Shown one piece after another: positions 50,938 to 59,416 of a stretch of 64,000 nucleotides of DNA. The notes under the pieces are model-generated. The model saw only the letters and a list, made by a program, of their open reading frames with translations. It was not told the DNA's origin and searched no databases. The stretch's first letter is position 1. Each line of letters starts with the position of its first letter. Source of the DNA: Oscillospiraceae bacterium (GTDB taxonomy: Bacteria; Bacillota; Clostridia; Oscillospirales; Oscillospiraceae); contig JAHHRY010000002.1 in assembly GCA_020025535.1 (NCBI GenBank), positions 62,001 through 126,000 of the forward strand, in the 5' to 3' direction. Made by a program: the position numbers and the translations under genes.

Positions 50938-52248
50938 TTAACCGTAATTGGTATCAGTCTGTAATGTACAGACTTTCCAATCATAACCATCCAGAGCGTT
51001 CTTATCGAAAGTAACACCGATACTCATAAATCGGTATTCTGCACTTCCCAAATACGACCAATGGGGAGGACTGTTTCGGAAAGTGCGGGCAATACTTTCT
51101 CCCATAGCATCAACACTAACTTCACCGCAACGATTTCTGTAAATAGCTTCCGGACCGTTGATGGAGTAGTATTGATCTCCACCCCATGGGGAAAGATCTA
51201 CCCAGTCTCCATACTTGTAATATGCCAGTGCTGCCCGCAGATCGTCAACAGAATGTGCATAATTCTTCTGGAGCTGAACTGCACGAAGCTGTGCTACCTT
51301 TTGCAGACCAGGAAGGGAAATTGCCGGCGGAACACCTTGTTCTACACGGTACTTGTTGATGTACTTCAGTGTCGCCTTGGCAACCTCTTCCTGATACTCT
51401 TCCAGAGTGTACGGCTCACCATATGTTTCGAGATGGTGATGATTGCAAATAATGCACACAAAGAGATCCTGTGGTCCATGAGTAAGAGTAGCACTCGTGG
51501 AATAGAAGAGTTGGTACTCATGTCCTCGCGCAGAACCGGTATCCGTTACCGTATTTGTAGCCTTACAGCCGGGATGGTTGCAGGAAGCGGTCTTGGTGCC
51601 ATCCTTGGTACAGGTTGCATCGTTGTTGCTCTTGTACTTCGTAAAGCTGTGACCAAGTGCATCCTTGTAACTGTCCTTGTAGCTGTGACCGCAGGTGCAG
51701 GTATGCAGAGTGTATCCCTTTTCCGTACAGGTGGGAGCAACTACCTTGTCGGTGTAGCGGTGCTGATGCTCCGGCTTGGGAGGTTCAGGCTTGGCATCCG
51801 GCTCTGTAGGGGCAGGCGGTTCAGGCTTGGGAGTCTCAGGCTTCACTTCCGGCTCCGTAGGCTGAGGAGGCTCTGGCTTCACAGGCACGGAAGGTTCAGG
51901 CTCAACATCCGGTTTCGCAGGTTCGGAAGGCTCAGGCTCAACATCCGGTTTCGCAGGTTCGGAAGGCTCAGGCTTGACGTCCGGCTGCAAAGGCTCGGAA
52001 GGCTCAGGCTTGACGTCCGGCTGCAAAGGCTCGGAAGGGTCTGGATTTATATCCGGCTGGGTAGATCCAGAGGGTTCAGGCTTCACGTCCGGCTTGATAT
52101 TACCGTGCGTGTTTTCATTATGCTCAACCGAATCACTCATGTTGGGCTTTTCAGGAGGGTTTGCGTTACATCCGGTAAAAGCAGAGAGAACCATTGCCGC
52201 TGCCATAGCCACACTGAACAGCTTTTTGCCATAATTCTTACTTAACAT
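50938..52248 (-). CDS. CAP/SCP-domain lipoprotein with Pro-rich repeat stalk
   Basis: 436 residues from ATG 52248 (nine bases after AAAGGA). Lipobox LSAFTGC, short acidic spacer, a stalk of 12-residue PSEP-type repeats (KPDVEPEPSEPA), a Cys/His-rich segment with GHSF/GHEY units (~165-250), then a C-terminal CAP domain (YINKYRVEQGVPPAISLPGLQKVA). Surface-exposed; roles in adhesion or protease-like activity are known for CAP proteins. A typical cargo or surface gene of the island. The 36-bp coding repeats are listed separately. Confidence 0.8.
   Translation of the reverse strand: MLSKNYGKKLFSVAMAAAMVLSAFTGCNANPPEKPNMSDSVEHNENTHGNIKPDVKPEPSGSTQPDINPDPSEPLQPDVKPEPSEPLQPDVKPEPSEPAKPDVEPEPSEPAKPDVEPEPSVPVKPEPPQPTEPEVKPETPKPEPPAPTEPDAKPEPPKPEHQHRYTDKVVAPTCTEKGYTLHTCTCGHSYKDSYKDALGHSFTKYKSNNDATCTKDGTKTASCNHPGCKATNTVTDTGSARGHEYQLFYSTSATLTHGPQDLFVCIICNHHHLETYGEPYTLEEYQEEVAKATLKYINKYRVEQGVPPAISLPGLQKVAQLRAVQLQKNYAHSVDDLRAALAYYKYGDWVDLSPWGGDQYYSINGPEAIYRNRCGEVSVDAMGESIARTFRNSPPHWSYLGSAEYRFMSIGVTFDKNALDGYDWKVCTLQTDTNYG
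51884..52064 (-). repeat. Tandem 36-bp coding repeats (Pro-rich stalk)
   Basis: Period exactly 36 bp: starts at 51920, 51956, 51992 and 52028, with a degenerate copy before. Each encodes PSEP plus KPDVxPE-type units. Copies differ in pairs (KPDVEPE versus QPDVKPE), indicating recent duplication. Not CRISPR: no spacers. Confidence 0.9.
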
Positions 52249-52420
52249 ATTCATTTTCCTTTCCACAATAAAGTCAAGAGATGTGCTCTTGCTTTTATTA
52301 TGTGGCCGGAATATCATCGTGTCAAGCACAAAAAGCAATGGCATTAGCCAGAGTCGGCTAAGGACAGTTGGTATGTAGGATACAGTACAGCTCCGTTTGG
52401 GGCTGTACCGTTTTCCTATT

Positions 52421-53552
52421 TTATGCTGATTTCTCTGCATTTCTCATTTCTTCTTGTGCCTGCCGTATCATTTTGGCATCGGGAGGCTGAATAACGCCTG
52501 CACCCACAAGGTGAATCTTAACAGGAACACGCTTTTTCCCGTTTTCATCTTTGTAGCTGTCGAAAACCTCAATCTTTGTAATCAGACGGTTTACAAGCGC
52601 CGGAGTTAATTCCTGAATGTCCGTACACTGACGAATCACCGAAAGAAAATTCCGCAGGTCTACATTTTCCTGCTCTGCGCCAGAAAGTGTCTGCTCCGCT
52701 TCTGCCACGGAAGCAATCAGTTCCTTCTGCTCTTTCTCATAGGCGGCAGTCATACGGGCATACTGCCGTTCCTGCTCCAAGTCAGCGATTTCATTGGTAC
52801 AGCCGTCAATGAAAACCAAAATGTTTTCCTCGGTGTGCAAATCGTTGGCTTTCAACAATCCATATTCCTCTGTCAGCTGCTTTTCCATTGTCAATGTCTG
52901 ACGGATAGCGGGAGAATGGGGCTGGTTACCAAAATTCCGTTGTCCTTCATTTCTGGTCAGGTGCAGCAGCTGCAAAAGTATATAAAAAAGGACATCTGCC
53001 AAAACAGTGGCAGTGTCCTTGGAGTGGGATATTTCATAATCCAATTGCTTTTCCAGCTGCAACAGCGGATAGGCTTTGACTTTGTAATAGGCGGTATAGC
53101 GAAGCTCATAAAATCGGTCATTGCTGCGGTTCTGATAAAAGCGTTCTTCCAGCACCTTGTCCGTATAGCCGAGGGAGTCCAGCCGCACAGGCCGCTTCCA
53201 GCCGGGAGCTGTAATGCTGATATGGTCATAACTCCGGTTTCTCGGAAACTGATAGCCCAGAGAACGGATGCGCCGTCCAAACTCCTCCCAGTTTCCGCAA
53301 AGGGGGAGGATCTGTTCCATATCCTGACGAAGCAGCTCTCTGTGGGTGACATTCCCACTTTTCTTCACCCAGTAATCTTTCTTGCGGCTGCCGGTGAATT
53401 TGCTGGGCGGCAGGACCCTTTTTCCATACTCTTGACAAACAGCATCGGAAATCTCACGGAGCTTGTAATGGTCGGAAATATGATTTTCAAACTTCCTGCC
53501 GGTACGGAAGGACACGGAGTTCACTACAATATGATTGTGAGACTCAATTTGT
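52421..53552 (-). pseudogene. Relaxase fragment fused to serine-recombinase C terminus
   Basis: The frame is open from a TGA at 53553-53555. It begins IESHNHIVVNSVSF with the HxH metal motif of MobA-type relaxases, whose N-terminal Tyr part is missing, and continues as relaxase to about residue 245. Then the sequence becomes coiled EKEQKELIASVAEAEQTLSG and a DUF4368-like serine-recombinase end (FLSVIRQCTDIQELTPALV). An ATG-like start (GTG) lies at 53524. The in-frame fusion suggests deletion between a mob gene and a recombinase gene of a conjugative transposon. Confidence 0.7.
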
Positions 53553-53668
53553 CAAGGGTAAATTCTGCAATAGAGGATGAATAACGTAATGACTCTGATT
53601 TGATGAAAGTAATATGCTGAAGGGGTTAGAAGCAAGATTTCTACAAGGTAGATTCTCAAAAAATCAGA

Positions 53669-53697
53669 TTGAAGGCTGGAAAAGGCTGTGATATGAT
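53669..53697 (+). promoter_or_regulatory. Promoter before the 142-residue membrane protein
   Basis: TTGAAG (53669-53674), 17-base spacer, TATGAT (53692-53697). The dyad at 53707 follows directly. Confidence 0.55.
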
Positions 53698-53706
53698 AAA
53701 GACAGA

Positions 53707-53735
53707 GTGTTAACTAAATCAAAATAAACTTAACA
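53707..53735 (+). promoter_or_regulatory. Operator-like dyad, copy 1
   Basis: 29 bases beginning GTGTTAACTAAATC and ending ACTTAACA; imperfect palindrome with GTGTTA/TAACA ends. The reverse complement of 57226-57254 matches at 26 of 29 positions. Lies just after a -10 element, so likely a repressor site. Confidence 0.55.
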
Positions 53736-53765
53736 GATAAATTTTAGACACAGGGGGCCATTAAA

Positions 53766-54194
53766 ATGAAAAAGAAATTTCCATACATTATGGTGGTGGT
53801 ATTTGCTTTGATCGCTGCAGTTTTTGCAGGGCTTTGGGTCCATGAAAAAAGCGAAAAAACAGAGTTGATGGAATTGATGTGCGAAAACAGCATCAATCAG
53901 TCCTATAAGTATTTCACGACTTATCAGAAGGAAGAATCTGATGACGATTATTGGTATGGTGTTGCGGAATATAATTCTTTTGCGAAAGCCTACATACTGC
54001 TTTGTGACGACGAGCAGCAGTCGAACCGCATTGAGCTTAACAGAGCATACGGAAATATGGTGCTGAAAACAGGGAAGGTGCAGGAAAATATGGAACAGTT
54101 ATTGGCTGCGCTAAAGCTGCTGACAGAAGACATTCACGACCCCAATGCAATCATAAGGTTGAACGAGTTTAATAATGTAATCGAGCATGATTAA
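53766..54194 (+). CDS. Membrane-anchored protein of unknown function
   Basis: 142 residues. N-terminal TM helix (~6-26), then a helical outer domain rich in Glu/Asn/Gln (~30-142). ATG after GGGGG, 30 bases downstream of the operator dyad. No family recognised. In the same orientation as the TetR cassette that follows after ~745 bases, but separated by a terminator. Confidence 0.6.
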   Translation: MKKKFPYIMVVVFALIAAVFAGLWVHEKSEKTELMELMCENSINQSYKYFTTYQKEESDDDYWYGVAEYNSFAKAYILLCDDEQQSNRIELNRAYGNMVLKTGKVQENMEQLLAALKLLTEDIHDPNAIIRLNEFNNVIEHD

Positions 54195-54266
54195 CTGTTA
54201 GCTATAAAGTGTTCGACCTATTCGAATAAATCTAACACTCTAATGAAATCAACCAAAGACAATCGT

Positions 54267-54306
54267 AATGAGGTGATGCCTACAAGCGTCACCTCATTTC
54301 TTTTTG
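54267..54306 (+). terminator. Terminator of the membrane-anchored protein gene
   Basis: AATGAGGTGATGC (54267-54279) pairs with GCGTCACCTCATT (54286-54298), then TCTTTTT. Confidence 0.75.
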
Positions 54307-54864
54307 GGAAAATTATCTTGAAACTATCCGCTTACAGACGAATATTATGACACACTAGGCCTGGACCGCTCTGATGGATCAGAACCGGATATGGAATCCA
54401 ATGGTGGCGAATTTAGATTAGCGCCAGCAGTCAGGCCGGATCATAGCCGGAGTATACTTCCATATACTCACTTTTCCCCATAAAGGGCCAGACCATATAG
54501 GCGTAGGCGTCAATGATACAAAGCCAGAAAAGGTCACTTTCCACAGTGGCGACTGCATTGGGGCCTTGTATCAACTTTCGGGGATTTCGGGGGATGCCGC
54601 AAAGCTCCGGCCCTCATTTTTTCAAAATAGATTTGGGGATAAAGTAGAATGCGGGAAGAAACTTTGCATTGCGGAATGGCGTGGTGTTGCAATCCCGTCT
54701 TTTTAATAATATTGGCATTTTTCTGCCTCCTTTCCAGAGAGTGGAAATCTCTCTATATATTATCGACAGAGTAACTGCTGTATTGTTCCTAATGCTTCAA
54801 AATATTATACTCTCCATTTTGGGGCAGGTCAAACGCTGCTTTCAATGGCTCATTGGAGAAAATG
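54307..54864. other. Gene-free stretch with possible gene remnants
   Basis: About 560 bases. One frame (~54325-54480) is open for roughly 50 codons from a stop and reads acidic then basic without a start signal; it may be an eroded gene. The 72-codon frame at 54669 has no RBS. Upstream, 54195-54235 carries a TGTTAGCTATA stretch shared with the dyad at 57226. I see no RNA gene. Confidence 0.4.
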
Positions 54865-54893
54865 TTGACATTTTTAATCACCCGTGATAATAT
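54865..54893 (+). promoter_or_regulatory. Promoter of the TetR-oxidoreductase operon
   Basis: TTGACA (54865-54870), 17-base spacer, TAATAT (54888-54893); near-consensus. Confidence 0.8.
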
Positions 54894-54909
54894 TGAATTA
54901 TTATTCAAT
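54892..54909 (+). promoter_or_regulatory. TetR-type operator
   Basis: ATTGAAT-TATT-ATTCAAT, 7-bp perfect arms, overlapping the -10 and start of transcription. Likely bound by the TetR protein encoded 31 bases downstream. Confidence 0.65.
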
Positions 54910-54939
54910 GAATAGATAATCAATGAAAGGAGACGGCCT

Positions 54940-55515
54940 ATGGAATCCCGGAAAGAGCAGAAAGAAAAGAGAAGGCAGAAGATTCTGTATGCAGCTCTTA
55001 ACCTTTTTGTGACCAGGGGCTATGCAGCCACAAAAATTACGGATATTGCTGAGAGCGTGGATATGAGTACCGGCCTTCTGTTTCACTATTTTGAGTCTAA
55101 GGAAAAGCTCTACGAGGAACTGGTGAAGATGGGACTTAAGGGAACGGCTTATGCGTCTCAGCCTAAATATGACCATGCAATCCAGTATTTTGAGGTGTTT
55201 ACGGAGCAGCTTTTTGCCCATATCCGGCAGCAGCCTGCCACAGCTAAGATGTTTGTCCTTATGGCCCAGACCCAGAGAATGGATTCCACACCGCCTCAGA
55301 TTCGGGAAATCGCTATGCAGGTGGATACTATCCAGCAGTTTATACCCATTGTACAGTGGGGACAGCAGGAGGGGAGCATTCGGCAGGGAGATCCGCAGGT
55401 GATTTCCAATGCGTTCTTCAGCAGCCTGCAGGGGATCGTGGAACAATATGCCATGCATCCTGATATCGATCTTCCGGACCATAAGTGGCTGGTGGATATT
55501 GTAAGGGAGAGATAG
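54940..55515 (+). CDS. TetR-family transcriptional regulator
   Basis: 191 residues, ATG after AAAGGAG. N-terminal HTH of TetR type (ILYAALNLFVTRGYAATKITDIAESVDMSTGLLFHYFESKEKLYEEL); all-helical ligand domain after it. The operator dyad in its own promoter suggests autorepression. It stops two bases before the oxidoreductase gene, so it probably senses that enzyme's substrate. Confidence 0.9.
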   Translation: MESRKEQKEKRRQKILYAALNLFVTRGYAATKITDIAESVDMSTGLLFHYFESKEKLYEELVKMGLKGTAYASQPKYDHAIQYFEVFTEQLFAHIRQQPATAKMFVLMAQTQRMDSTPPQIREIAMQVDTIQQFIPIVQWGQQEGSIRQGDPQVISNAFFSSLQGIVEQYAMHPDIDLPDHKWLVDIVRER

Positions 55516-55517
55516 AG

Positions 55518-57008
55518 ATGAAGAAGGTAGTCATTGTAGGCGGCGGTATTTCCGGTATGACCGCCGGCATCCTGCTGCAGCAGGCAGGAATTCCGACAGA
55601 GATCTATGAGAAAAATCCTCTTCCCGGCGGTCAGTGCACCGGCTGGAAACGGGAGGGGTATATGATCGACAACTGTGTCCACTGGCTCACCGGCACCCGA
55701 TCCGGCAGCGGTCTCTATGACCTCTGGAATGCAGTAGGGGTTCTGGGGCCAGAGATGGAGCTTCGTAGGAAACCCATGTTTTTCTCGGCAGAATTAAACG
55801 GTCAGAAATTGACTTTCTGGCGGGATAAGGAGAAAACCAGGCAGGAAATGCTGGCTCTGTCTCCGGAAGATGCCAAAGAAATCCATAAGCTTATGGACTA
55901 TGTGACTCTGGCGGAAACTATGTCAGTACCCGTAGAAAAGCCCTTTGATGCCATGAATCTTCTGGACTATATGAAGCTGGGCATGTCCATGAAATCCATG
56001 GGGAAGGTTATGAAAGAATACGGCAGGATGGACATCCAGGAGCTGGCAGACCGTTTCCATCATCCTCTGATCCGGAAGGCAATTTCTTCTTATATGCCTG
56101 CAGGCTATCAGGCCTATGCATTTCTGGTTTCTTACGGCACAGTTACCGGTGAAAACGGGGATATTCCTGCTGGGGGGTCCCTTAAAATGGCCCTGCGGAT
56201 GGCAGACAAATATAAGGCCCTGGGCGGTGTCCTCCATTTACATACCCCGGTGCAGAAGGTGCTTCTTCGTGACCATAAAGCAGAGGGAGTTTTGCTCTCA
56301 GACGGCAGCAGGGCAGAGGCAGAGGAAGTGATCTGTGCCTGCGATACAAGTTTTACCTTCGGGAACCTGCTGGATGCTTCTCTGATGCCTGCAAGTCTGA
56401 AGAAGATGTATGATGAGAGAAAGAAATATCCGGTCAGCAGCGGCTTTCAGGTGGCATTTGCCGTGGACGGTGTATTCCCGGAGCTTTCCGGAACCCATAT
56501 TTTCTACTGTGATCCCTTCACTGTGGGAGCCCAGAAAGTGGATGGCATGAGCATGCAGACCTATGATTATGAGCCGGATTTTGCACCGGAAGGCCACATG
56601 ATTATCCAGTCCAATTTCATTCAGAATGAGGAGAGCTACCGCTATTGGGAGCAGCTGTATTCTAATCAGGAGACCTATCAAGCAAAAAAGCAGGAGCTGG
56701 CAGAGAAGGCTATGGAGCAGCTCTGCAAAGCTTATCCTGTGTTGCAGGGGAAAATCCGGATCTTAGATATCTGGACACCTATGACTTACCGACGGTGGTG
56801 CAATTCCTACAGCGGTGCGTACATGAGCTTTGTGGTGACGAAAGGTGCCAAGGAGACTCGTGTCCCCGGCGTGATCAAGGGCATTCCCAATCTCTATATT
56901 GCCAGCCAGTGGCTCATGGGTCCCGGTGGCCTGCCCACGGCAGCAGGAATGGGAAAGTTTGCGGCCTGGAGAATTGCAAAGAAATACGGGAAAAAGCTGG
57001 ACTGTTAA
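55518..57008 (+). CDS. FAD-dependent oxidoreductase, phytoene-desaturase-like
   Basis: 496 residues from ATG 55518. N-terminal dinucleotide-binding GGGISGMTAGILLQQAG with Glu at the end of strand 2 (EIYEKN), then PGGQCTGW as in CrtI-like amine oxidase-superfamily enzymes, and a C-terminal FAD contact block ending GPGGLPTAAGMGKFAAWRIAK. Co-transcribed with TetR, no carotenoid genes nearby. Related gut enzymes act on diverse hydrophobic substrates, including lipids and pigments; substrate unknown. Base use looks slightly unlike the flanking fragments, consistent with cargo. Confidence 0.85.
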   Translation: MKKVVIVGGGISGMTAGILLQQAGIPTEIYEKNPLPGGQCTGWKREGYMIDNCVHWLTGTRSGSGLYDLWNAVGVLGPEMELRRKPMFFSAELNGQKLTFWRDKEKTRQEMLALSPEDAKEIHKLMDYVTLAETMSVPVEKPFDAMNLLDYMKLGMSMKSMGKVMKEYGRMDIQELADRFHHPLIRKAISSYMPAGYQAYAFLVSYGTVTGENGDIPAGGSLKMALRMADKYKALGGVLHLHTPVQKVLLRDHKAEGVLLSDGSRAEAEEVICACDTSFTFGNLLDASLMPASLKKMYDERKKYPVSSGFQVAFAVDGVFPELSGTHIFYCDPFTVGAQKVDGMSMQTYDYEPDFAPEGHMIIQSNFIQNEESYRYWEQLYSNQETYQAKKQELAEKAMEQLCKAYPVLQGKIRILDIWTPMTYRRWCNSYSGAYMSFVVTKGAKETRVPGVIKGIPNLYIASQWLMGPGGLPTAAGMGKFAAWRIAKKYGKKLDC

Positions 57009-57037
57009 ACAGTTTCCAATTCTAAATGGGTAAAGTT

Positions 57038-57078
57038 CATCCCCAAAGTACAAAATTTGCACTTTGGGGATGTTGTTT
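57038..57078 (+). terminator. Terminator of the TetR-oxidoreductase operon
   Basis: 12-bp stem (57038-57049 with 57061-57072), T-rich tail TTGTTTT. Confidence 0.75.
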
Positions 57079-57197
57079 TGCACTGCTTTGGAAAAATGTT
57101 ACAAAAGAGAAACTTAAACCCCGGAAAAATGTTTCGAGGACTTTTCGGAGGTAAATATTCCAAAATCTTAATTTTCTTTAAGAAAAAGAGCAAGTAC

Positions 57198-57273
57198 CAT
57201 AGCTTGTCTCCTTTCGGTATTGCAGTGTTAAGTTTACTTTGATATAGCTAACACTTTAGTTCTCAATATTATA
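57198..57273 (-). promoter_or_regulatory. Severed promoter, operator and start codon (copy 2)
   Basis: On the minus strand: TATAAT (plus 57268-57273), the operator-like dyad 57226-57254, AAAGGAG site and ATG at 57200, then only ten codons to a stop. The control region matches copy 1 at 53707, so a regulated gene's body has apparently been lost here. The remaining 57079-57381 shows nothing else. Confidence 0.55.
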
Positions 57274-57381
57274 TCATACCCTGCTGAATTTGCTAACAAT
57301 TTAACGGCAAAAGGCGATGCTTGCTATCCTTCTCCCAGTGTCGGATAAAATGAAAAATCAGGGACCGCCCCTGATCAATGA

Positions 57382-57726
57382 TTATGCGTAAATCAATTCA
57401 GCAGTGACAATTTCCATTACCCACAGCATTTGATTTTCAGCCTTGAACTTTTCCGTAACACCTTCTTTTTCGGCAAGCTGATCTACCAGCCTGTTGAACA
57501 GCTCCTGCGCTTGCTGCTCAATGTCAGCGAGGTGGGGGTAGAGCGTACACTGAGTCAGCATGTTGTAATACTTAACTCTGTGGTGCTGCTTGAGAAACTG
57601 TCTGCGGCGATTACCCCAGACACCAATTTCATACTCTGACTCATCTGGTAGCTTGATGTCCGGAAGTAAATAATCGCCCTGCTGAGTATAAGTACCGCCA
57701 TTCTGTTCAAATAAAGTTTGCGCCAT
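57382..57726 (-). CDS. tnpV: TnpV-like transposon protein
   Basis: 114 residues, ATG after AGGAGG. Matches my recollection of the TnpV family found with TnpX-type recombinases of Tn4451-like elements: GTYTQQGDYLLPDIKLP, IGVWGNRRRQFLKQHH, YYNMLTQCTLYPHLADI. Role unknown; a marker of mobile DNA. Confidence 0.8.
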   Translation of the reverse strand: MAQTLFEQNGGTYTQQGDYLLPDIKLPDESEYEIGVWGNRRRQFLKQHHRVKYYNMLTQCTLYPHLADIEQQAQELFNRLVDQLAEKEGVTEKFKAENQMLWVMEIVTAELIYA

Positions 57727-57799
57727 AGTTTTGACCTCCTGAAATTTGATTATGCCTTCATTTTACAGAAGTCTTTCGGTAAATACGAATGTGCGGACA

Positions 57800-57840
57800 A
57801 AAAGAAAAGCCGAGAAGAACCTTTTACAGTCCTTCTCGGC
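57800..57840 (-). terminator. Terminator after the surface-protein remnant
   Basis: GCCGAGAAG (57809-57817) pairs with CTTCTCGGC (57832-57840); T-run TTTTCTTTTT on the minus-strand side. Confidence 0.75.
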
Positions 57841-57935
57841 AATTTTCTTGTCCCGTTGCAATGCTCGTTGTCCTGATTTCAGTAAACTGTCCTTAGGAAC
57901 CCCGGGCATTAGTAACAAATTTTTTTGGATTTCAT

Positions 57936-58406
57936 TCACTTGATTTCAACATTTGGATATGACAGCCCCGTTTTTATAGGCTGTTTTTGCGGACAGAACT
58001 GCACATTATCACCTTTCTTCAGCTTTCCAACCAAGTCATGATCCCCGGCAGGACCGCTGCGGATATTCAGCGCACCGGTTCCGTTCAGCGTGGCATAGGT
58101 TCTCGTTACCGTCTTATAGGGATTGCGGTAGGTAACATTCTTCCAGTTGCGGTTGTCTGTAGACCACTGCAGCTGGAACGCAGCGCCGGCAAGCGGGCGG
58201 CCTTCCGGATCGGTTTTGTTCACCGTGATCGTTCCGGGCATGGTTTTTTTGTTCTTGATGTGCAGGGTTATGGTTTTGTTGGGAGTGTTGGCATTCAGAG
58301 TCACTTGCCAGCTTGTCTTGTCAGCAGGGCCGTAACCATCCGGGAACACGGTTTCGGTTACGGTGTAGGTGCCGTATGCAAGTTCACTCCGTTTAGCATA
58401 TGCCAT
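57936..58406 (-). pseudogene. Cna-B/SpaA surface-protein remnant joined to an SH3 domain
   Basis: 156 codons. N-terminal ~8-95 reads as parts of SpaA/Cna-B isopeptide-type repeats (GTYTVTETVFPDGYGP, PGTITVNKTDPEGRPLAGAAF), then after NPYKTV it changes to a bacterial SH3 fragment (GALNIRSGPAGDHDLVGKLKKGD). No signal peptide or sorting signal, and the first codons lack a good RBS. A composite remnant. Confidence 0.6.
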
Positions 58407-58524
58407 ATACTTTTATGGCGGTTTTCCTATCACGGCCAGAGGGCAACCAGAGGCTCCCAGTCTAAGAAGTAAATTATCTACTTGATTCGGAAAAAATTTT
58501 AGCAATTAGCAAAATAATGCTTGA

Positions 58525-58541
58525 CTTACCAAAATGGTAAG
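58525..58541 (+). promoter_or_regulatory. Operator-like palindrome
   Basis: CTTACCAAAATGGTAAG, 7-bp arms around AAA, ~90 bases before the small gene at 58629. A TTGACT hexamer overlaps its left edge; no matching -10 found. Confidence 0.4.
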
Positions 58542-58628
58542 ATGGAGTGAAGGTAGGATAACTAACCAATACAGTAAGTGTCCGACGCCGGCCATGCTGG
58601 CAGAACACTTGGCAAGGAGGTGCATTAC

Positions 58629-58775
58629 ATGATGGAAGGTGAGAGCAGCATGACAGCAACCGAAACCTCTCGGTTAATCGATTGGCTGATGGAGCACGGA
58701 CATTCAGCAGAGGAAGCTACCGAGTGCATCAAGTACATAGCCGATTATAAGGCAAGACCGAAGACAAGCAAGTAA
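58629..58775 (+). CDS. Small acidic helical protein
   Basis: 48 residues. ATG (second ATG three bases later) after AAGGAGG. Reads MMEGESSMTATETS then a helix RLIDWLMEHGHSAEEATECIKYIADYK. Small proteins of this type occur in mobile elements; function unknown. In-frame ATG at 58578 is less likely. Confidence 0.55.
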   Translation: MMEGESSMTATETSRLIDWLMEHGHSAEEATECIKYIADYKARPKTSK

Positions 58776-58823
58776 AAAAGTCAGGTTCCCCCAAATGGCC
58801 TAGCAAACCGAAGGGAACCTGAC
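58773..58823 (-). terminator. Hairpin with minus-strand T tail
   Basis: 11-bp perfect stem (58780-58790 with 58813-58823); T6 lies on the minus-strand side. No minus-strand gene is seen just upstream. Confidence 0.5.
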
Positions 58824-58902
58824 TCCGAAAACGGGGAGGGGCCTTGCCCCCCTCTCCACCTTCATGGTACCAGACTGGCAAGAGAAAGTCAAGGAAAACG
58901 CT

Positions 58903-59115
58903 ATGAGCAAGATCAGGGAAAAAGCCAAAGCGGTTGGTCACGAAGTTATTGGCAAGCTGACCAGACATCCGGAATTGGAAACCACTTGGGATCCGATGAC
59001 CGGGGAAACAGTCCGAATGAAGGGACAGCGCTTCTACATGGATGAGGGTGGAAACGAATACTGGGTCAGTCGCCGGGGCGTCTGTATCGTAACCGCTGAC
59101 GGCGGTGTTATTTAA
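58903..59115 (+). CDS. Small basic protein of mobile-element type
   Basis: 70 residues from ATG 58903 (AAGGAAAAC site). Basic N-terminal helix (SKIREKAKAVGHEVIGKLTRHPE) then a beta-rich C-terminal half (MTGETVRMKGQRFYMDEGGNEYWVSRRG). No family recognised. Followed 11 bases later by a second small gene. Confidence 0.5.
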   Translation: MSKIREKAKAVGHEVIGKLTRHPELETTWDPMTGETVRMKGQRFYMDEGGNEYWVSRRGVCIVTADGGVI

Positions 59116-59126
59116 TTGGAGGCAGC

Positions 59127-59303
59127 ATGATGGCAAAGTTGAGCAGTCCGTATAAGTTTCAGGGTAAGATCTTCCGGTACGATTTCCAGAACAGCATGGT
59201 TCAGTACCTGTACAAGGCCAGTGCTGAGGAGATCGAGGAAGAACGAAAACGCCGGAGAAAGCGATCCCCTCAGAAACCGGTGAAAACTGGAAATAAGCAT
59301 TGA
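59127..59303 (+). CDS. Small basic protein, 58 residues
   Basis: ATG after TTGGAGG; MMAKLSSPYKFQGKIF then a long basic tail (EEIEEERKRRRKRSPQK). Right next to the preceding small gene, likely an operon. Resembles DNA-binding or packaging peptides only in composition. Confidence 0.55.
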   Translation: MMAKLSSPYKFQGKIFRYDFQNSMVQYLYKASAEEIEEERKRRRKRSPQKPVKTGNKH

Positions 59304-59416
59304 CATAGTAGGGATGTAAGTAGTATAGTAAAACCTATTATGACAGAAAGATTGTTGATATGAATATGATATTTTTTGACGATTTCCAGAATGGCATCAC
59401 TACTCCCGTAAACATG

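Noticed and set aside
51884..52064. Regular 36-bp repeats, considered as CRISPR
   Set aside because: Repeats are contiguous without spacers, keep a reading frame and encode a Pro-rich stalk.
54669..54887. 72-codon plus-strand frame
   Set aside because: No RBS, and it runs through the TTGACA promoter of the TetR operon.
57005..57193. 62-codon minus-strand frame near the TetR-oxidoreductase terminator
   Set aside because: No ribosome site at its start and it overlaps the terminator stem at 57038.
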